Assembly: GCA_963681505.1 (NCBI GenBank) | Contig: OY811992.1 | Span: 4,318,889-4,382,888 of the forward strand | From: Eunapius fragilis | Taxonomy: Eukaryota; Porifera; Demospongiae; Spongillida; Spongillidae | Direction of reading: 5' to 3' | Length of the DNA: 64,000 bases | Part shown: piece after piece, positions 49,518 through 61,115 of the stretch | Position numbering within the stretch: the first letter of the stretch is position 1 | How the letters are laid out: the number at the start of each line of letters is the position of its first letter | Position numbers and translations under genes: made by a program | Notes under the pieces: model-generated | Database searches by the model: none | What the model saw: only the letters and a program-made list of their open reading frames with translations | What the model was told of the DNA's origin: nothing

Positions 49518-50178
49518 TTTTAACTTCCCTGGAATAAGCCTAACCACAAAATTTGCCAATATATAATTTAAGTACTTAATTAATTTAAGTACTTGCGGGG
49601 TTGCGCACGTACGTATACTTTCAATTCGATTAATCAGTAAACTGGCCGGTGTACGTTTAAATGATACTTAGTACTACATGTACATGTGCTCCATGATGCG
49701 TTATTAAATTGACCTCATTTTCTATTAAGCAAAAATTAAAAGTGTGGGTTTTTTAAATTTGGACTTGGTCACTGTTTGTGGTTGCATGCTGTTAGTTGGA
49801 CTCAGAAAAATAGGTGAAGTTAATGATGAGAAGCTACAAGGACCATGAGAAGTTGTTTCTACACATGCCATCCTCAGTAATTCATTTGCATTCACACGGA
49901 AACTTCAAGCGAATATATACAGTGGTGGGGTTAAACCTCCTTAACATTTATTTTCACTTCCGGTTCAACTCAACCAGGTACATATTCTTTAGTGTGGGCT
50001 AAATAGAAATTTATAAAACTCCCGCCCCCACCTCTGGTTGAAGGTAACGTATTGACACAACCATTGCTGTCGGTGGTGCCCAGTTCTGCTGTCACACCAG
50101 AGATAGAAAAGTGAAAGACAGCAGAGAGGAGGAGGAGAGGCACACAGAGGGTAGAGACAGAAAGTGAGAGGGAGATGT

Positions 50179-50856
50179 TCACATTCGCTTTACTTGTCCA
50201 GTGTAGTCAGTATTGGTGTGAGGAAGGGATGTTCGGCTTAGAAAGTTGACATACGAGACACCTAGATTGGTGCGAAGGAACTCATCCTTCTCCACCTGCA
50301 CAGTGAGGGTGGTTACGCCTCTTTCCTTCAGAAAGCTGGTAACCATGGCAGTGACCTTCTGCTGATTAGCCGAAGGGGCAACCTAAACGTGCAACGTCCC
50401 GGCAATGCTATGAGAACCAAGGAGCCAGAAGTGAGCACCAGAGTAACCAAGGACACCGTCCAGCATGCAAAGCTGTGTGGGATAGAAGGGGTTAATGTAT
50501 AAAACAGGCACTTTTCCAGATGACTTTGCAGTGGAGGGGATTAAGTTTAAATAGCTAGACAAGCAATGGCATGTACGTTTTAGTAATGTGGGCGTGGCCA
50601 ATGATGGAGAGATAGAGGCATGTGATTTTCAAGAGAGAGGAATACCTTCTCCAGAGATGCATTTAGCTCCTCAGGACTGGGTGTGGCCAGGAGCAGGATG
50701 TGGGCGGACTCCTTGAGGAGAGGTATGACAGAGATGATGATCATTGCAGCGATGAACATTGAGCAGGCAGCGTCAGTGGCAATGGCTCAACAAGGACCGA
50801 GGAGATGATCACACCCACACTGCCCAGTGTGTCGGCCAACACATGGAGGAACACAC
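50179..50856 (-). pseudogene. Zinc transporter (SLC30A5/ZnT5-like) pseudogene, copy 2
   Basis: Exon a (50856-50646) begins after CCCCTAG with GVFLHVLADTLGSVGVIISS, then LVE, a conserved CDF helix with the zinc-site H-x3-D pattern. The next helix is partly deleted and shifted, then VIPLLKESAHILLLATP. Exon b (50472-50179) encodes MLDGVLGYSGAHFWLLGSHS, AGTLHV, an in-frame TAG (50383-50385), then VAPSANQQKV and LTVQVEKDEFL, ending VKRM. The stop and the deletion make it a pseudogene. It keeps the GVTT segment lost in copy 1, so the two copies decayed independently. Confidence 0.7.
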
Positions 50857-50959
50857 CTAGGGGAGGGTGATGGTGCCAAGATGGAGGGAGGGAGGGAGAA
50901 GGTGATGGTGCCAACACATAGAAAGTAAGCAGGAGCAGGCATAATCTTTTTCTCTCCAT

Positions 50960-52338
50960 ATTTTATAGTAAAGCAAATATGTTGATTTTCTTACGTATTT
51001 TGCGTGTCCAATGAACACATTCAGGTCTTCACCAGCACAAGTTCAGGTATCCATGGCGACAATGTAGGGGCGCATGTGTGAGGATTCCTTTTGTGTTCTT
51101 CACATTTTGTTTACTTGTGTTAGGCAAATTTTTAGGCAACATGCAGAGGTGGGTCATAACATAAACCTTCGTCCTACCGGTAATTATGTCACTATGCATC
51201 ACTCACACACGACCTTCAGCTTTTGTCACAAGTTTGGGTCCAGCTTCTAATTCAGTCTTGCAATTGAGCCATGTTTTGTTATACGCTCTGCATTTTTGTT
51301 GTATACTTCATACTAGACCTTCCTTCATTTGATTCCTCCTCACCACCACACCCACTGCATGCTTTATTTCCCAGCTGCCTTGTACATGTACATAATCATT
51401 GGGTTAATTTACTTAGACCCTAGCACGAATGTTAGTAGCACATATCACATCTGTATTGTGCAAACATGCCCTGTCAATTTGGTCAGAAGTTTGTACTGAC
51501 AAAACCTGTAGTTGTGTGAGGGCTGACCACTATTTCCACCTCTGAATTCTTGAATACTTTGCAAAAAGGAATACCTTCCTTAGCTACTATGGAGTACATC
51601 TAGTGCCCAAAGTCTCTAGATGGTTAAATTTAATGGCTGTTTTGCAGAAATTATCATGGGCTGCTTGAAGCCCAACTTGTTGGACTTTAAAGGCCAACTT
51701 GTTCCTTAAGATAGTAGATATGCTAGTAGTTATGTTAGCAGTTATGGAAAGGCACTGGACAAGACAAGTCTGCCAAGTTTGTTTGGTATTGCGACGTTCT
51801 GAACTTCGATACAAATTTCAAAGTTAAGGTAAATGCTTGATTTTAATAAATTTAGCCATATTACATGTAGTTATTGTCATTGAAATTTATCAATTAGCAA
51901 AGCACAAGCTAAGCCATAAAAGTGGGGTCTGCGAGCGACGTGAACACATAGAAACCATAGCAGCGTGGTCTGTAGTTGACCACGTTGTGTATGTTTCTAT
52001 AGAATTATACCAGATAAACATTAGTCACGTTTCGAATGTGGATGGTTCATATTGCTCCTTCTCATCAGTGGGCTTGCACTCTGAGTTCTCCTCACGCCAC
52101 TTGTCAGCACAAGTAACGTTTAATCTTCTTTGCACTATTCTTTTCTCCCTTAGAAAGCCGACCTGAAAGTAAGAAGGCATGTGAAAAGGCCCACTACCAG
52201 CCGATCCTCAGCATGGACAACAGATTCAACATATATAGCTAATCTAGTGGTCAGTTATACAGCATAGATATGCAAGCACTGTCACCATTGTGATGCTCCA
52301 CACACTCCGCTGCATTAATGTAAAAATGAGTGAAACAA
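50960..52338. other. Unassigned spacer
   Basis: The start matches 7560-7640. From about 51030 the sequence is not repeated elsewhere in the window. Short frames (51587-51814 minus, 51837-52166 plus) show no recognisable domain. I see nothing supportable here. Confidence 0.35.
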
Positions 52339-52607
52339 AGATATAAAAATTTAATATAAAAGTAAATTGAAGGTGTAGGATTTGTAAGTATCAATTGTGT
52401 AAAAAGTAAGAAAACAAGGGATTACGCTAATTTGTGCCATTATGAATTTATAATGATTACATACCGCATTAACCCATTTTATTCCATGAATTTGCTAAAT
52501 GTTAGTATGTAATAATTATAATTTCATCATGGCACAAATTAGTGTAATCCCTTGTTTTCTTTTTACATAGTTGATGCTTACAAATCCTACATCCCCAATT
52601 AAATTAT
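52339..52607. mobile_element. Diverged foldback hairpin, no tail
   Basis: Arms of about 110 bases pair through TGTAGGATTTGTAAG, AAAACAAGGGATTA and AATTTGTGCCAT. It shares the GTAAAAAG..AA..AACAAGG layout with the module hairpins, so it is related but more diverged, and it lacks the module tail. Confidence 0.65.
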
Positions 52608-52629
52608 ATCTTGTTCATTTTGAATTTGT

Positions 52630-52795
52630 CCCAAACTCCTCTGTCCTCCTCCCACACTGCATCCTCTTCTTCTTAGTCCAGCTCTCACCTCAAGGTGTGC
52701 TACTCCCAGAACTTTGCACAAATCCTGCATAACCTTGCTAAAAGGTCAGCATGTTTCACATTTTTGTGGCTATTTGATACATGTAAGCGCTAAGC
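52630..52795 (+). pseudogene. Inverted duplicate of a spacer exon fragment
   Basis: Plus-strand sequence matches the minus strand of 7640-7830 (CACCTCAAGGTGTGCTACTC, then GCATAACCTTGCTAAAAGG), with a large internal loss at its 5' side. A rearranged copy of the exon-like piece next to zinc-transporter copy 1. Confidence 0.6.
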
Positions 52796-52834
52796 TTAAC
52801 TACGATGGAGAGGTCCTTGTGTGTACCAGTTGAG

Positions 52835-53100
52835 CCCAGGGAATGTGTCTACCAGGTTCCCCCAGGGAATATGTCTACCAGGTTCCCTCAGGGAATATGT
52901 CTACCAGGTTCCCCCAGGGAATATGTCTACCAGGTTCCCCCAGGGAATATGTCTACCTGGTTTCCCCAGGGAATATGTCTACCAGGTTCCCCCAGGGAAT
53001 ATGTCTACCAGGTTCCCCTAGGGAATATGTCTACCAGGTTCCCCCAGGGAATATGTCTACCAGGTTCCCCCAGGGAATATGTCTACCAGGTTCCGCTGTG
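52835..53100. repeat. 26-bp minisatellite, about 10 units
   Basis: Unit near CTACCAGGTTCCCCCAGGGA plus ATATGT. Because 26 is not a multiple of three, all three forward frames stay open with a 26-residue period. No sign of real coding. Confidence 0.95.
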
Positions 53101-53110
53101 GAATACAGTT

Positions 53111-54190
53111 TCTAAACATCCTGTGTCTGGAGGTAGATAAAAATTGTCTTGAACTGATTTCACTTGCAATAACTTAATGCTCAACATTGTTTGTATTGTA
53201 GTATTCAGTAAAAGCTGTATTATCTCGAAGTGTTGCTTAAAACCCATGCAATTATAGGATATTGCTTTAATGCGACTAGACATTTTGATACAAGAGAATT
53301 TACTGTACGTTTCAAGTGTATTTTTAGCTAGAGACTTGTATTGTGTCTGTACTATTCAGCTGTAACTCGACCACTTGTAAGACTCCTACATGTACAAATA
53401 AAATTATAATAGGTTCATTAGAATTCAAAAGTGAGTGTCAAATCTTAATAACTGCCAAACTTAATTCTATTACACACACATACACACACACACACACACA
53501 CTCTTAACCCACCTGATTGTTTCTTTTTCTATAATGCTGAGTTCTTCCTTCCAACACCATCCTATATCACCATTGAGTTATTAAGCTTGCTGCCATGGCA
53601 TTATTTCTTGAAATGTGTGTGTAAATTTTGCGAGAAAGTTATCACAATAAAAGTCAGTTTCAATAAACTACATGACACTGTCCATTGTCATGGATACCGT
53701 GGGCGTAGGTGGCCATATTGGAAGCAATTGCATGTGTCAGAGCGATGTGTAATATGAGATGGAGGGAACTAGGGGGTAAGCTACTCGCAACCTAAACAGC
53801 TAGAGAATGCAGTAACCAGAGCCAATCACAACATGAAACAATAATTGAAGTGGGGGGGACAGTATAGCAGAGATTATCTCTTATCCTAACTAACCTATTC
53901 ACAACTCATGGCAGTAGTCGATCACAAAAATTTGGGGGGGGGCTAATTAATATTCATGAGTCATGATAAAACGATGCATAAGTAATTGTGCAGTATGCAT
54001 GAAACAAAAATACAGTGTGGCGGCTTGAATTATCGCTTACGAAGTAATTTGCCACTGCTTGAAGGTCTAACATATCTGTATCATCTTTAGGCATCCATTT
54101 GTGGTACCGCTACCGCGTAATTTATTCAATTAGACCATCAACGTGTAGCCTTTTAATATGACGCTGGCTCAAAATTTTTGGGGGCTTAAG

Positions 54191-54224
<34 letters not shown>

Positions 54225-54356
54225 CTCCCGCACTACGGCCTTGCAACTCAACTTACACAAACAAGTCTTTCTATAGAGGGTTCCCACCGTGACGACACGA
54301 AGGACGTCACGTTCTATGAATTTCATATGTCCGCCATATTTAGAGGATTCAATATA
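53111..54356. other. Unassigned spacer
   Basis: Contains a short (CA)n tract at about 53475-53502 and a C31 tract at 54191-54221. No gene, RNA or long inverted repeat is seen. Confidence 0.4.
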
Positions 54357-54539
54357 CACAGGAAAAAATATCGTATTCCCAGACTGGATTTTGTACTACG
54401 ATCCCAGGTTGATAACGACTAAATCAACTGTGAATTTTGTTAATACCCTATCAACCTGGGAAATTCTGGGATCAACCTGGGATCGTTGTACAAAATCCAG
54501 GGTAAACCCAGGGCTGGGAATACGATATTTTTTCCTGTG
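54357..54539. mobile_element. Palindromic MITE upstream of the THAP gene
   Basis: 183 bases. The ends CACAGGAAAAAATATCGTAT and the exact inverse pair, and the inner parts pair through ATTTTGTAC and CCAGGTTG. ATA flanks both sides. No coding sequence. It ends 17 bases before the start codon of the THAP gene. Confidence 0.7.
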
Positions 54540-54556
54540 ATATTGGTGTGCATTGA

Positions 54557-56217
54557 ATGCCAGTCAGTTGTGGTGTTGTGGGTTGCTCAAATAACAAAAG
54601 AAGAGATAAAACACTGCGTTTTTACAAACTTCCGGCAGTGGTGCGTGGTTCTGATGTTAAAACTTTGGAGCTATCAATACGTCGTCGACAGCAGTGGCTC
54701 GCAAATATCAACAGGCGTGACCTTACTGCAATGCAGCTACACGAAACAAAATCAACGCTGATGGTATGCTGCAAACATTTTATAAGTGGTGAGTTGTAAT
54801 GCCTTGATGGAATGATATTTACTTTTTGTCATTGTAAAGGAGTGCCTGCAAAGTTGTTCGACACAACCAATCCTGATTGGGTTCCAAATCAAAATATGGT
54901 TCATATTACAGCAAAGGATTGCGCGCAATCACTGTCTAGATACAACCGTTTAAAAGTAAGAAAGCAAGAACAACACTCAGCAAACCCAGAGGATGGTTTG
55001 GGAACTTCTGAACCTCAAAATGATGACACAATTACATCAGGTCTCTTTGAATTACCACTATCAGGCAAGCTGCATGCTTGTAACTATTATTCATTCAATT
55101 AATTATTATTCTGCAGAATACTTACATCATAATGACCTTGGGATGACGGATGCATCATGCCAAACTGATACCATAGGCACAAGGAATGAAGTAGATGATG
55201 CAAAAACTGATGTAATGATCCAAACAGCACTCACAAAAAGAACTATAGAGGCAATGGAGGAAGAGCTTCAAAGACAAGAAGAAATAATTAAAGAGTTGAA
55301 AAAGAAGGCAAGTACACCTTTTGATAAAGACTTCTTTATGTCTGACGATGACAGAGTTCTGTATTACACTGGCCTGCCTAATTTTACCACCCTGTCAGCA
55401 TTGATAAAGGTACTTGACCAAGCCATTCCATCTAGCCACTCATTTACCAGTTTCCAGCAAGTAGTGTTGTGCTTAAATGAGAATGAGGTTGAACATACCA
55501 TATCAAGACTTGAGTCAGCGTTTAGGTGTTCCCCCATCAACAGTATCTCGCACATGTTTATCTCTTCTAGATGTGATGCATGCAAAGTTGTCTCCACTGA
55601 TTCATTGGCCTGACAGGGCAGAAATAGAAGAAACTACACCAATGTGCTTTAGAAAGCATTATGGTACCAAGATTACAGTGATCATAGACTTTTTTGAAGT
55701 ATTTATTGAAAGACCTTCCAACCTTAAAGCCCGCGCCCAAACTTGGAGTACATACAAGCATCATAACACAGTTAAATATTTGATTGGAGTAACACCTCAG
55801 GGGTCTGTATGTTTTATCTCAGAAGGGTATGGAGGAAGAGCAAGTGACAAGTATGTCACTGAACAATGTGGCTTCTTAAAACATCTTCTACATGGAGACA
55901 CTGTTATGGCAGACAGAGGGTTTAGCATAGGTGAAAGCGTTGGAAGCATGGGAGCAAAAGTAGAAATGCCTTCATTTACAAAAGGGCAAGCACAACTCAG
56001 CGCTAAGGATGTTGAAAGATCCAGAAAATTGTCTAATGTTAGAATCCACATTGAGAGAATTATTGGACTGCTGCGTCAAAAGTACACCGTCCTAAGTGAT
56101 ACAGTTCCTGTTGATTACCTAATGAAAGGTTCTGATAATGTACCAACTCTTGACAAGATAGTGCATGTTTGTTGTGCTCTAGTTAACTTATGCCCTTCTG
56201 TTGTGCAATATGACTAA
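54557..56217 (+). CDS. THAP-DDE transposase, frameshifted
   Basis: Exons 54557-54788, 54840-55064 (CAG|GCAAGC, a GC-AG donor; an alternative GT donor at 55041 is in the same phase) and 55117-56217. The N-terminus is a THAP C2CH zinc finger: CGVVGC, then CCKHF, then GVPAKLF. An acidic and coiled-coil linker (about 55240-55310, EEELQRQEEIIKELKKK) follows. The catalytic domain is DDE_Tnp_4/IS5-like, with Asp in VIIDFFE, Asp in MADRGF and Glu in IHIERIIG. A helix-turn-helix-like segment (LGVPPSTVSRTC) precedes it. One extra A in the run at 55475-55477 shifts the frame between linker and catalytic domain. It pairs tail-to-tail with a YqaJ gene, as in ISL2EU-type transposons. Confidence 0.75.
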
Positions 56218-56288
56218 ACTTTAATTTTATTAATGATTGCAACTGGCAAACTTGCACGCTACACTTGGGCTAAATACAAACACATGCA

Positions 56289-57335
56289 TCACATTTGTAC
56301 CTTTCTTTTAAAATCCTTTGTACAATCAGGACAATACCACTTACCAGCTGGAATTCGTTTCAGTTTTAAACATTTTTGATGAAACCATTGGATTTTGCAT
56401 TTATCATTGTCACATCCTATCATTACATCTCTCTCTTCATTGTAAGGTTTTTTGCAGTAGCACCATGCACCTCCATCACTGCCCTCCATTGGATTTATAG
56501 CTTCAGAGGTATTGCAACTTCTAGAGTAATACCTTCCTACAAGCACAGGCAAAACTGCATTCTGAAAGAAACCACTTGATTTCTGTACAATCTCCTGTGT
56601 TGTATCCACATCCACTTCAATTCTTTCTATATGGCAATCTTTTTGAGTCCACATTACAAAGTCACAGTAATCCAAACCGGTAACCAGTAGTTGTGCCTGG
56701 ACCTGATAGTAATATGCACGATCTTTGTCTAATTTCAGAAGCTCACCTACAGAAACCAAAGGTGAAAATGGTTGTTCTATACACTGATCTCTAATACAGT
56801 AGGGACACTTTATTTCAACACATCCTTTTCCACAGCAATCACATTCCACAATGGCATCTGGTGAAGATCCCAAGTATGGGAAATCCAGGCTTATAAAAAA
56901 CCCACATTCTGTCACTTTGAAGTTGTCATGACTGCTACCTTCCACATTTGTGTACACTTTTAGTGCTTTTTTTTCATGGCAACATCCCCACTGAGTTGCT
57001 GCATTGGAGAATTTAGTACGTGCAGGGTAGCACACTTGCATTATAAGAGATTGTGATGGTTTTTTAATGTCAGTATGACATACTCTTCTCATGACTGAGG
57101 ATGTAATTCTTCCTAGGCGAAACTGGAACCAAAGTCTATTTGTACTCTGACCTCTTGTTTCCTTTTCAACACAATCAACTTGCTCTTTGGTAACATGAAG
57201 CTGGATCTCTTTACATTTGTTTATGAGCTCAGGAAGACTTAGCTTCATTGATTCAGGATCATAGACACTAGTTAACACATCAGGAAGTGTTGGACTTAGT
57301 GATTTTGGCTTTAGTTGATGGCTAAACCCAGGCAT
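56289..57335 (-). CDS. YqaJ-like nuclease with C-terminal PHD finger
   Basis: 348 codons, open. The YqaJ exonuclease core shows LGRITSS, then CHEKKAL, GSSPDAI, VEIKCP and YYYQVQAQ, the acidic and E-x-K residues expected of a lambda-exonuclease-like active site. The C-terminus has a C4HC3 PHD finger from CYCKKPY to WYCPDC. It converges with the transposase (71-base gap). Such nuclease partners are known in ISL2EU-type elements; their role in transposition is not settled. The first Met is exactly at the junction with receptor sequence (57335/57336), with a stop two codons upstream, so N-terminal exons and the right terminus may be lost. Confidence 0.75.
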   Translation of the reverse strand: MPGFSHQLKPKSLSPTLPDVLTSVYDPESMKLSLPELINKCKEIQLHVTKEQVDCVEKETRGQSTNRLWFQFRLGRITSSVMRRVCHTDIKKPSQSLIMQVCYPARTKFSNAATQWGCCHEKKALKVYTNVEGSSHDNFKVTECGFFISLDFPYLGSSPDAIVECDCCGKGCVEIKCPYCIRDQCIEQPFSPLVSVGELLKLDKDRAYYYQVQAQLLVTGLDYCDFVMWTQKDCHIERIEVDVDTTQEIVQKSSGFFQNAVLPVLVGRYYSRSCNTSEAINPMEGSDGGAWCYCKKPYNEERDVMIGCDNDKCKIQWFHQKCLKLKRIPAGKWYCPDCTKDFKRKVQM

Positions 57336-58045
57336 AACTTAGTAACACCACATCAGACAGAACATCTGTTCCTCTTGGAAGTTCAAATATTTCAACCAAT
57401 GGATCCTTTCTGAGATGTTCAGCTGAGCAGCCTTATTCATCCTCTCTTGCTGCACCCAGTGTGATATGGTTGAAGGATGGGACACAGCTATCTGGTGATG
57501 GGGTTAGGGTTGTGATAACTACCAATACCACTATCATGGGATCAAACAGGACTGTCAGCTTTGTCCGTATCTTTAACTTCAGTCAGACTGATGCTGGAGT
57601 GTACCAGTGTGTGTTCTATGACACACCATCCCAGGGAGGAGAGGTCATCACCACTAGACCATACAAAGTGGACACAGGTATGGACAGCCACTTTTCATGT
57701 GCTGGAATGAATGTGTTTTATCTTTATTTGTTAGGTCCAGTCTTCATTACTGCTGCTTCCCCTTTATCAGTCACCCTCTGTCCCCCTGAGCCTCTGGTCC
57801 TCCAAATGGAGGCAGGAGGAGAGTATGCTGGTATTCAGTGGAGCAGGACACCAATAGCTCTGAATATCAGCAGTGATGAACTGGTGGACTTTCAGCAGAC
57901 ATTTGTGAGGACTGTGACATCAGAGCAGGACTGGGGACTATACTTGGCGTCCATTATCTTGCCCAATAATTCATCTTCCAACTTCACAATCAGCATATCT
58001 TGTAATACCACTGTGCCCAGTAAGTCAATAGACAAGACTGAATAA
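57336..58045 (+). pseudogene. IgSF paralog E, 5'-truncated Ig2 and Ig3
   Basis: Receptor homology starts abruptly at AACTTAGTAAC inside the Ig2 exon and runs to 57677. A 57-nt intron and Ig3 (57735-58019) follow, then the read-through SKSIDKTE stop at 58045. Signal exon, Ig1 and the start of Ig2 are absent, replaced by the YqaJ gene. The retained part is open, so the truncation is recent or the DNA joins an assembly break. AATAAA at 58326. Confidence 0.75.
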
Positions 58046-59027
58046 TAGTACTGGAATGTTTATTGATAGAAAAAATATAAAACTAAAAATGGATGGACGC
58101 TATTATTGTTTAGAACCCTGTAAGCAGTTGCCTGGGAGTCATAACCCCTCCCTTTTTTCATCTGTGGCAGAGGCCACACCCCAACACATGGTTACCATGT
58201 CAGGAGGTTGGAACCATCTTGGGTCATTCTGGCATATCCTGTGGGACTCAAATTGGATGCTATACTTTAGAGTTAGTGCAAATATTCATATTTGTCTGAC
58301 CTAATAAGAAGGTTAGTTTGGTCCAAATAAAGTTTAATAACGTGAATGGTTTACGAAATACACTACCATGAATAATTTAATTTTTTTATTACTGACTTTT
58401 CTTACTTACTTTGGAATGTCATAACTCCCTTCTCACAAACTTTGGCATCACATCGATGCTCTCTTAGTGTACAAACCAACAATAATATGTGTTTATGGGG
58501 TGGTGAAAGGGTTGAACAATAAAATGTGTATATAGCATGGTTTTCAATATTTATTTTTCTGGCCATTCATTGTCTTCATGTATGAGTATGAGCTAATTCT
58601 GGGAGCCATAGGCGATTTAACAGTAAGACGCCTTTTTTTTTTTTCTTCATTTCTTTTTTTTTTCTTCATTTTATTTTTTTTGTTAATAGTACCAAAGTAA
58701 GTGTTGTTTACATATGTCTCAGATGATATTACATAATAGTCAACAGTTGCCACATACAAAAGATTTTTTAAATTGATGATCCTTTTACAGAACTGTCAGG
58801 CGTATGAAGTGTGGATTGATATGGATAGCATATAGACAGTTGAGTGCCGCTACATAACACTACACCAGTGCTTAAGGATCAAAAATTTTAATCCAGAGAA
58901 CTAAAATGTAGTCTGGATTTGGGGGAGACATTTTTAACAATGCAGTCTGGGCCAACTGAAATAGTCCCCAGGAGTGACAGAAATGACTGATCTCCTCCTG
59001 TCATACTTCGTCATGCCAATTATTGGT

Positions 59028-59031
<4 letters not shown>
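58046..59031. other. Copy E intron remnant, TM exon deleted
   Basis: Follows the copy C left-arm sequence to about 58740 (ATATTACATAATAG), then jumps to sequence that lies 3' of the TM exon in the other copies (AACAGTTGCCACATAC). The minisatellite and TM exon are gone. The breakpoint differs from copy D. Confidence 0.7.
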
Positions 59032-59081
<50 letters not shown>

Positions 59082-59157
59082 TGCATGCACACACAAACAC
59101 ACACAAACACACACATGCATGCACACAAATACACACACTTACACACACACACACAAG
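59032..59157. repeat. (CA)n microsatellite, copy E
   Basis: Shortest of the five CA tracts; again ends in CACAAG at the tail exon. Confidence 0.95.
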
Positions 59158-59410
59158 TGCCACAGAGGCAGTGCAGATGTACGAGACTATCCAGGAGGTT
59201 AACCACACGCTATATCAGAAGAATGAAGAGCTACCTCCCAATCATGTCTCCAAAGACTACGAGGAGGCTCTTGACATGACACTGAATGATGCATATCGAC
59301 TACATCAGGGCAATGAAGGACAAGCCTCCCCTCAAATCTCCAAGGGCTGTGACATGACACTGAATGATGCATATGACTATGCAAGCACACAAGTCACCTC
59401 AAAAGACTAG
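59158..59410 (+). pseudogene. Orphan tail exon of copy E
   Basis: A 253-nt open exon with the same tyrosine layout (YETI, YEEA, two DMTLNDAY units, the first followed by RLH). It has lost its TM partner exon. Probably unused, unless joined by trans or long-range splicing. Confidence 0.6.
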
Positions 59411-59639
59411 CAGATGTGATGCATAAACAAATTAAAACAAAGCCGGATTACAGACTTTTTATAAAATTTCAAGCAGACTTTAAAAAATTTTTCTCAATAT
59501 TTTATTGTGTTTGGACAGAGGTACACACACTACACATACAAACAGCTACACATAACGTTCATCCGCCTGCTGCAGAATGAGGGCATGCGTGAGTGAGGAT
59601 GGCATGAGTGAGTGAGGGCATGAGTGAATGAGGATGACA

Positions 59640-59860
59640 TGAGCATTAGCTCTAATTAAGTTCTAAGTGATTGAGTCGACCATAACGATCATCCAACAAC
59701 TTGGATTTACAGGCATTCACACAAATAGCCAAGTTGTGAAATGGCCTTGAGAGCCTTTGGACTCCAGGCTTCATGACTCTCTACCCACCAATGGGATACA
59801 CTTCCAGCCCAATTCTCACGTTTCATGTCATTTTCAGTGTGGAATTCAGGTGCTCTGTAT
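59640..59860 (-). pseudogene. Retrotransposon relic, truncated
   Basis: The homology to 1558-1760 ends at about 59848 (GGAATTCAGG), where unique sequence begins. This marks the 3' edge of the duplicated flank in copy E. Confidence 0.5.
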
Positions 59861-60159
59861 GTAAAGACTGACTGCCAAGGTGCTTGATTAACTTTATTCT
59901 TAAATAAGTTCTACAATCTTTCGTGGTTGTGGATTTGAGCAATGTGACCTACGACTTGAAATCATTTGCTTTCGTCTCAGTAGACCTTAAATAAGTCACA
60001 CGGTTCTATAGGGTGTGGTAATGCATCACGAAGCAAAACAAAGATGGCAATTAATGAAAGGCAGTTGCAGATACTAGCGGACACCATCCGTTCAGTTATT
60101 TCATATCCTCTAATTATCATTGTATTGTTTTCTCATATTGAAAGGGAAGGGGTATTTCG

Positions 60160-61115
60160 AGGGAGGCAGGGGATGAGGGAGGCAGGGGGTGAGGGAGGCA
60201 GGGGATGAGGGAGGCAGGGGGTGAGGGAGGCAGGGGATGAGGGAGGCAGGGGATGAGGGAGGCAGGGGGTGAGGGAGGCAGGGGATGAGGGAGGCAGGGG
60301 ATGAGGGAGGCAGGGGATGAGGGAGGCAGGGGGTGAGGGAGGAAGGGGATGAGGGAGGCAGGGATGAGGGAGGCAGGGGATGAGGGAGGCAGGGATGAGG
60401 GAGGCAGGGGATGAGGGAGGCAGGAGATGAGGGAGGCAGGGGATGAGGGAGGCAGGGGATGAGGGAGGCAGGAGATGAGGGAGGCAGGGGATGAGGGAGG
60501 CAGGAGATGAGGGAGGCAGGGGATGAAGGAGGCAGGGGATGAGGGAGGCAGGGGATGAGGGAGGCAGGGGATGAGGGAGGCAGGGGGTGAGGGAGGCAGG
60601 GGATGAGGGAGGCAGGGGATGAGGGAGGCAGGGGATGAGGGAGGCAGGGGGTGAGGGAGGCAGGGGATGAGGGAGGCAGGGGATGAGGGAGGCAGGGGAT
60701 GAGGGAGGCAGGGGATGAGGAAGGCAGGAGATAAGGGAGGCAGGGGATGAGGGAGGCAGGGGATGAGGGAGGCAGGAGATAAGGGAGGAAGGGGATGAGA
60801 GAGGCAGGGGATGAGGGAGGCAGGGGATGAGGGAGGCAGGGGATGAGGGAGGCAGGGGATGAGGGAGGCAGGGATGAGGGAGGTAGGGGATGAGGGAGGC
60901 AGGGGATGAGGGAGGCAGGGGATGAGGGAGGCAGGGGATGAGGGAGGCAGGGGATGAGGGAGGTAGGGGATGAGGGAGGTAGGGGATGAGGGAGGCAGGG
61001 GATGAGGGAGGCAGGGATGAGGGAGGTAGGGGATGAGGGAGGCAGGGGATGAGGGAGGCAGGGGATGAGGGAGGCAGGGGATGAGGGAGGCAGGGGATGA
61101 GGGAGGCAGGGGATG
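60160..61115. repeat. 16-bp G-rich minisatellite, about 60 units
   Basis: Unit GGGAGGCAGGGGATGA with few variants, G on the plus strand throughout. All minus frames stay open with a Leu-Pro-Ser-rich 16-residue period. This is a repeat artefact, not a gene. The G runs could form quadruplexes. Confidence 0.95.

Larger units (their letters stand above)
45251..49830. repeat. Second large inverted repeat, split by a transposon
   Basis: Left arm about 45251-45690 and right arm about 49240-49830, homologous to 5305-6555, including the TTGTGGTTAGGCTTAT block and 26-bp array units facing inward. A G34 tract lies at 49483-49516. The centre is the Ginger-type element. Confidence 0.7.

Noticed and set aside
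52805-53140. Frames with a 26-residue period
   Set aside because: A 26-bp minisatellite translated in three frames.
54357-54539. The palindrome as a Harbinger MITE
   Set aside because: The flanking ATA is not the TWA target expected for that group, and no related transposase is linked to it with certainty.
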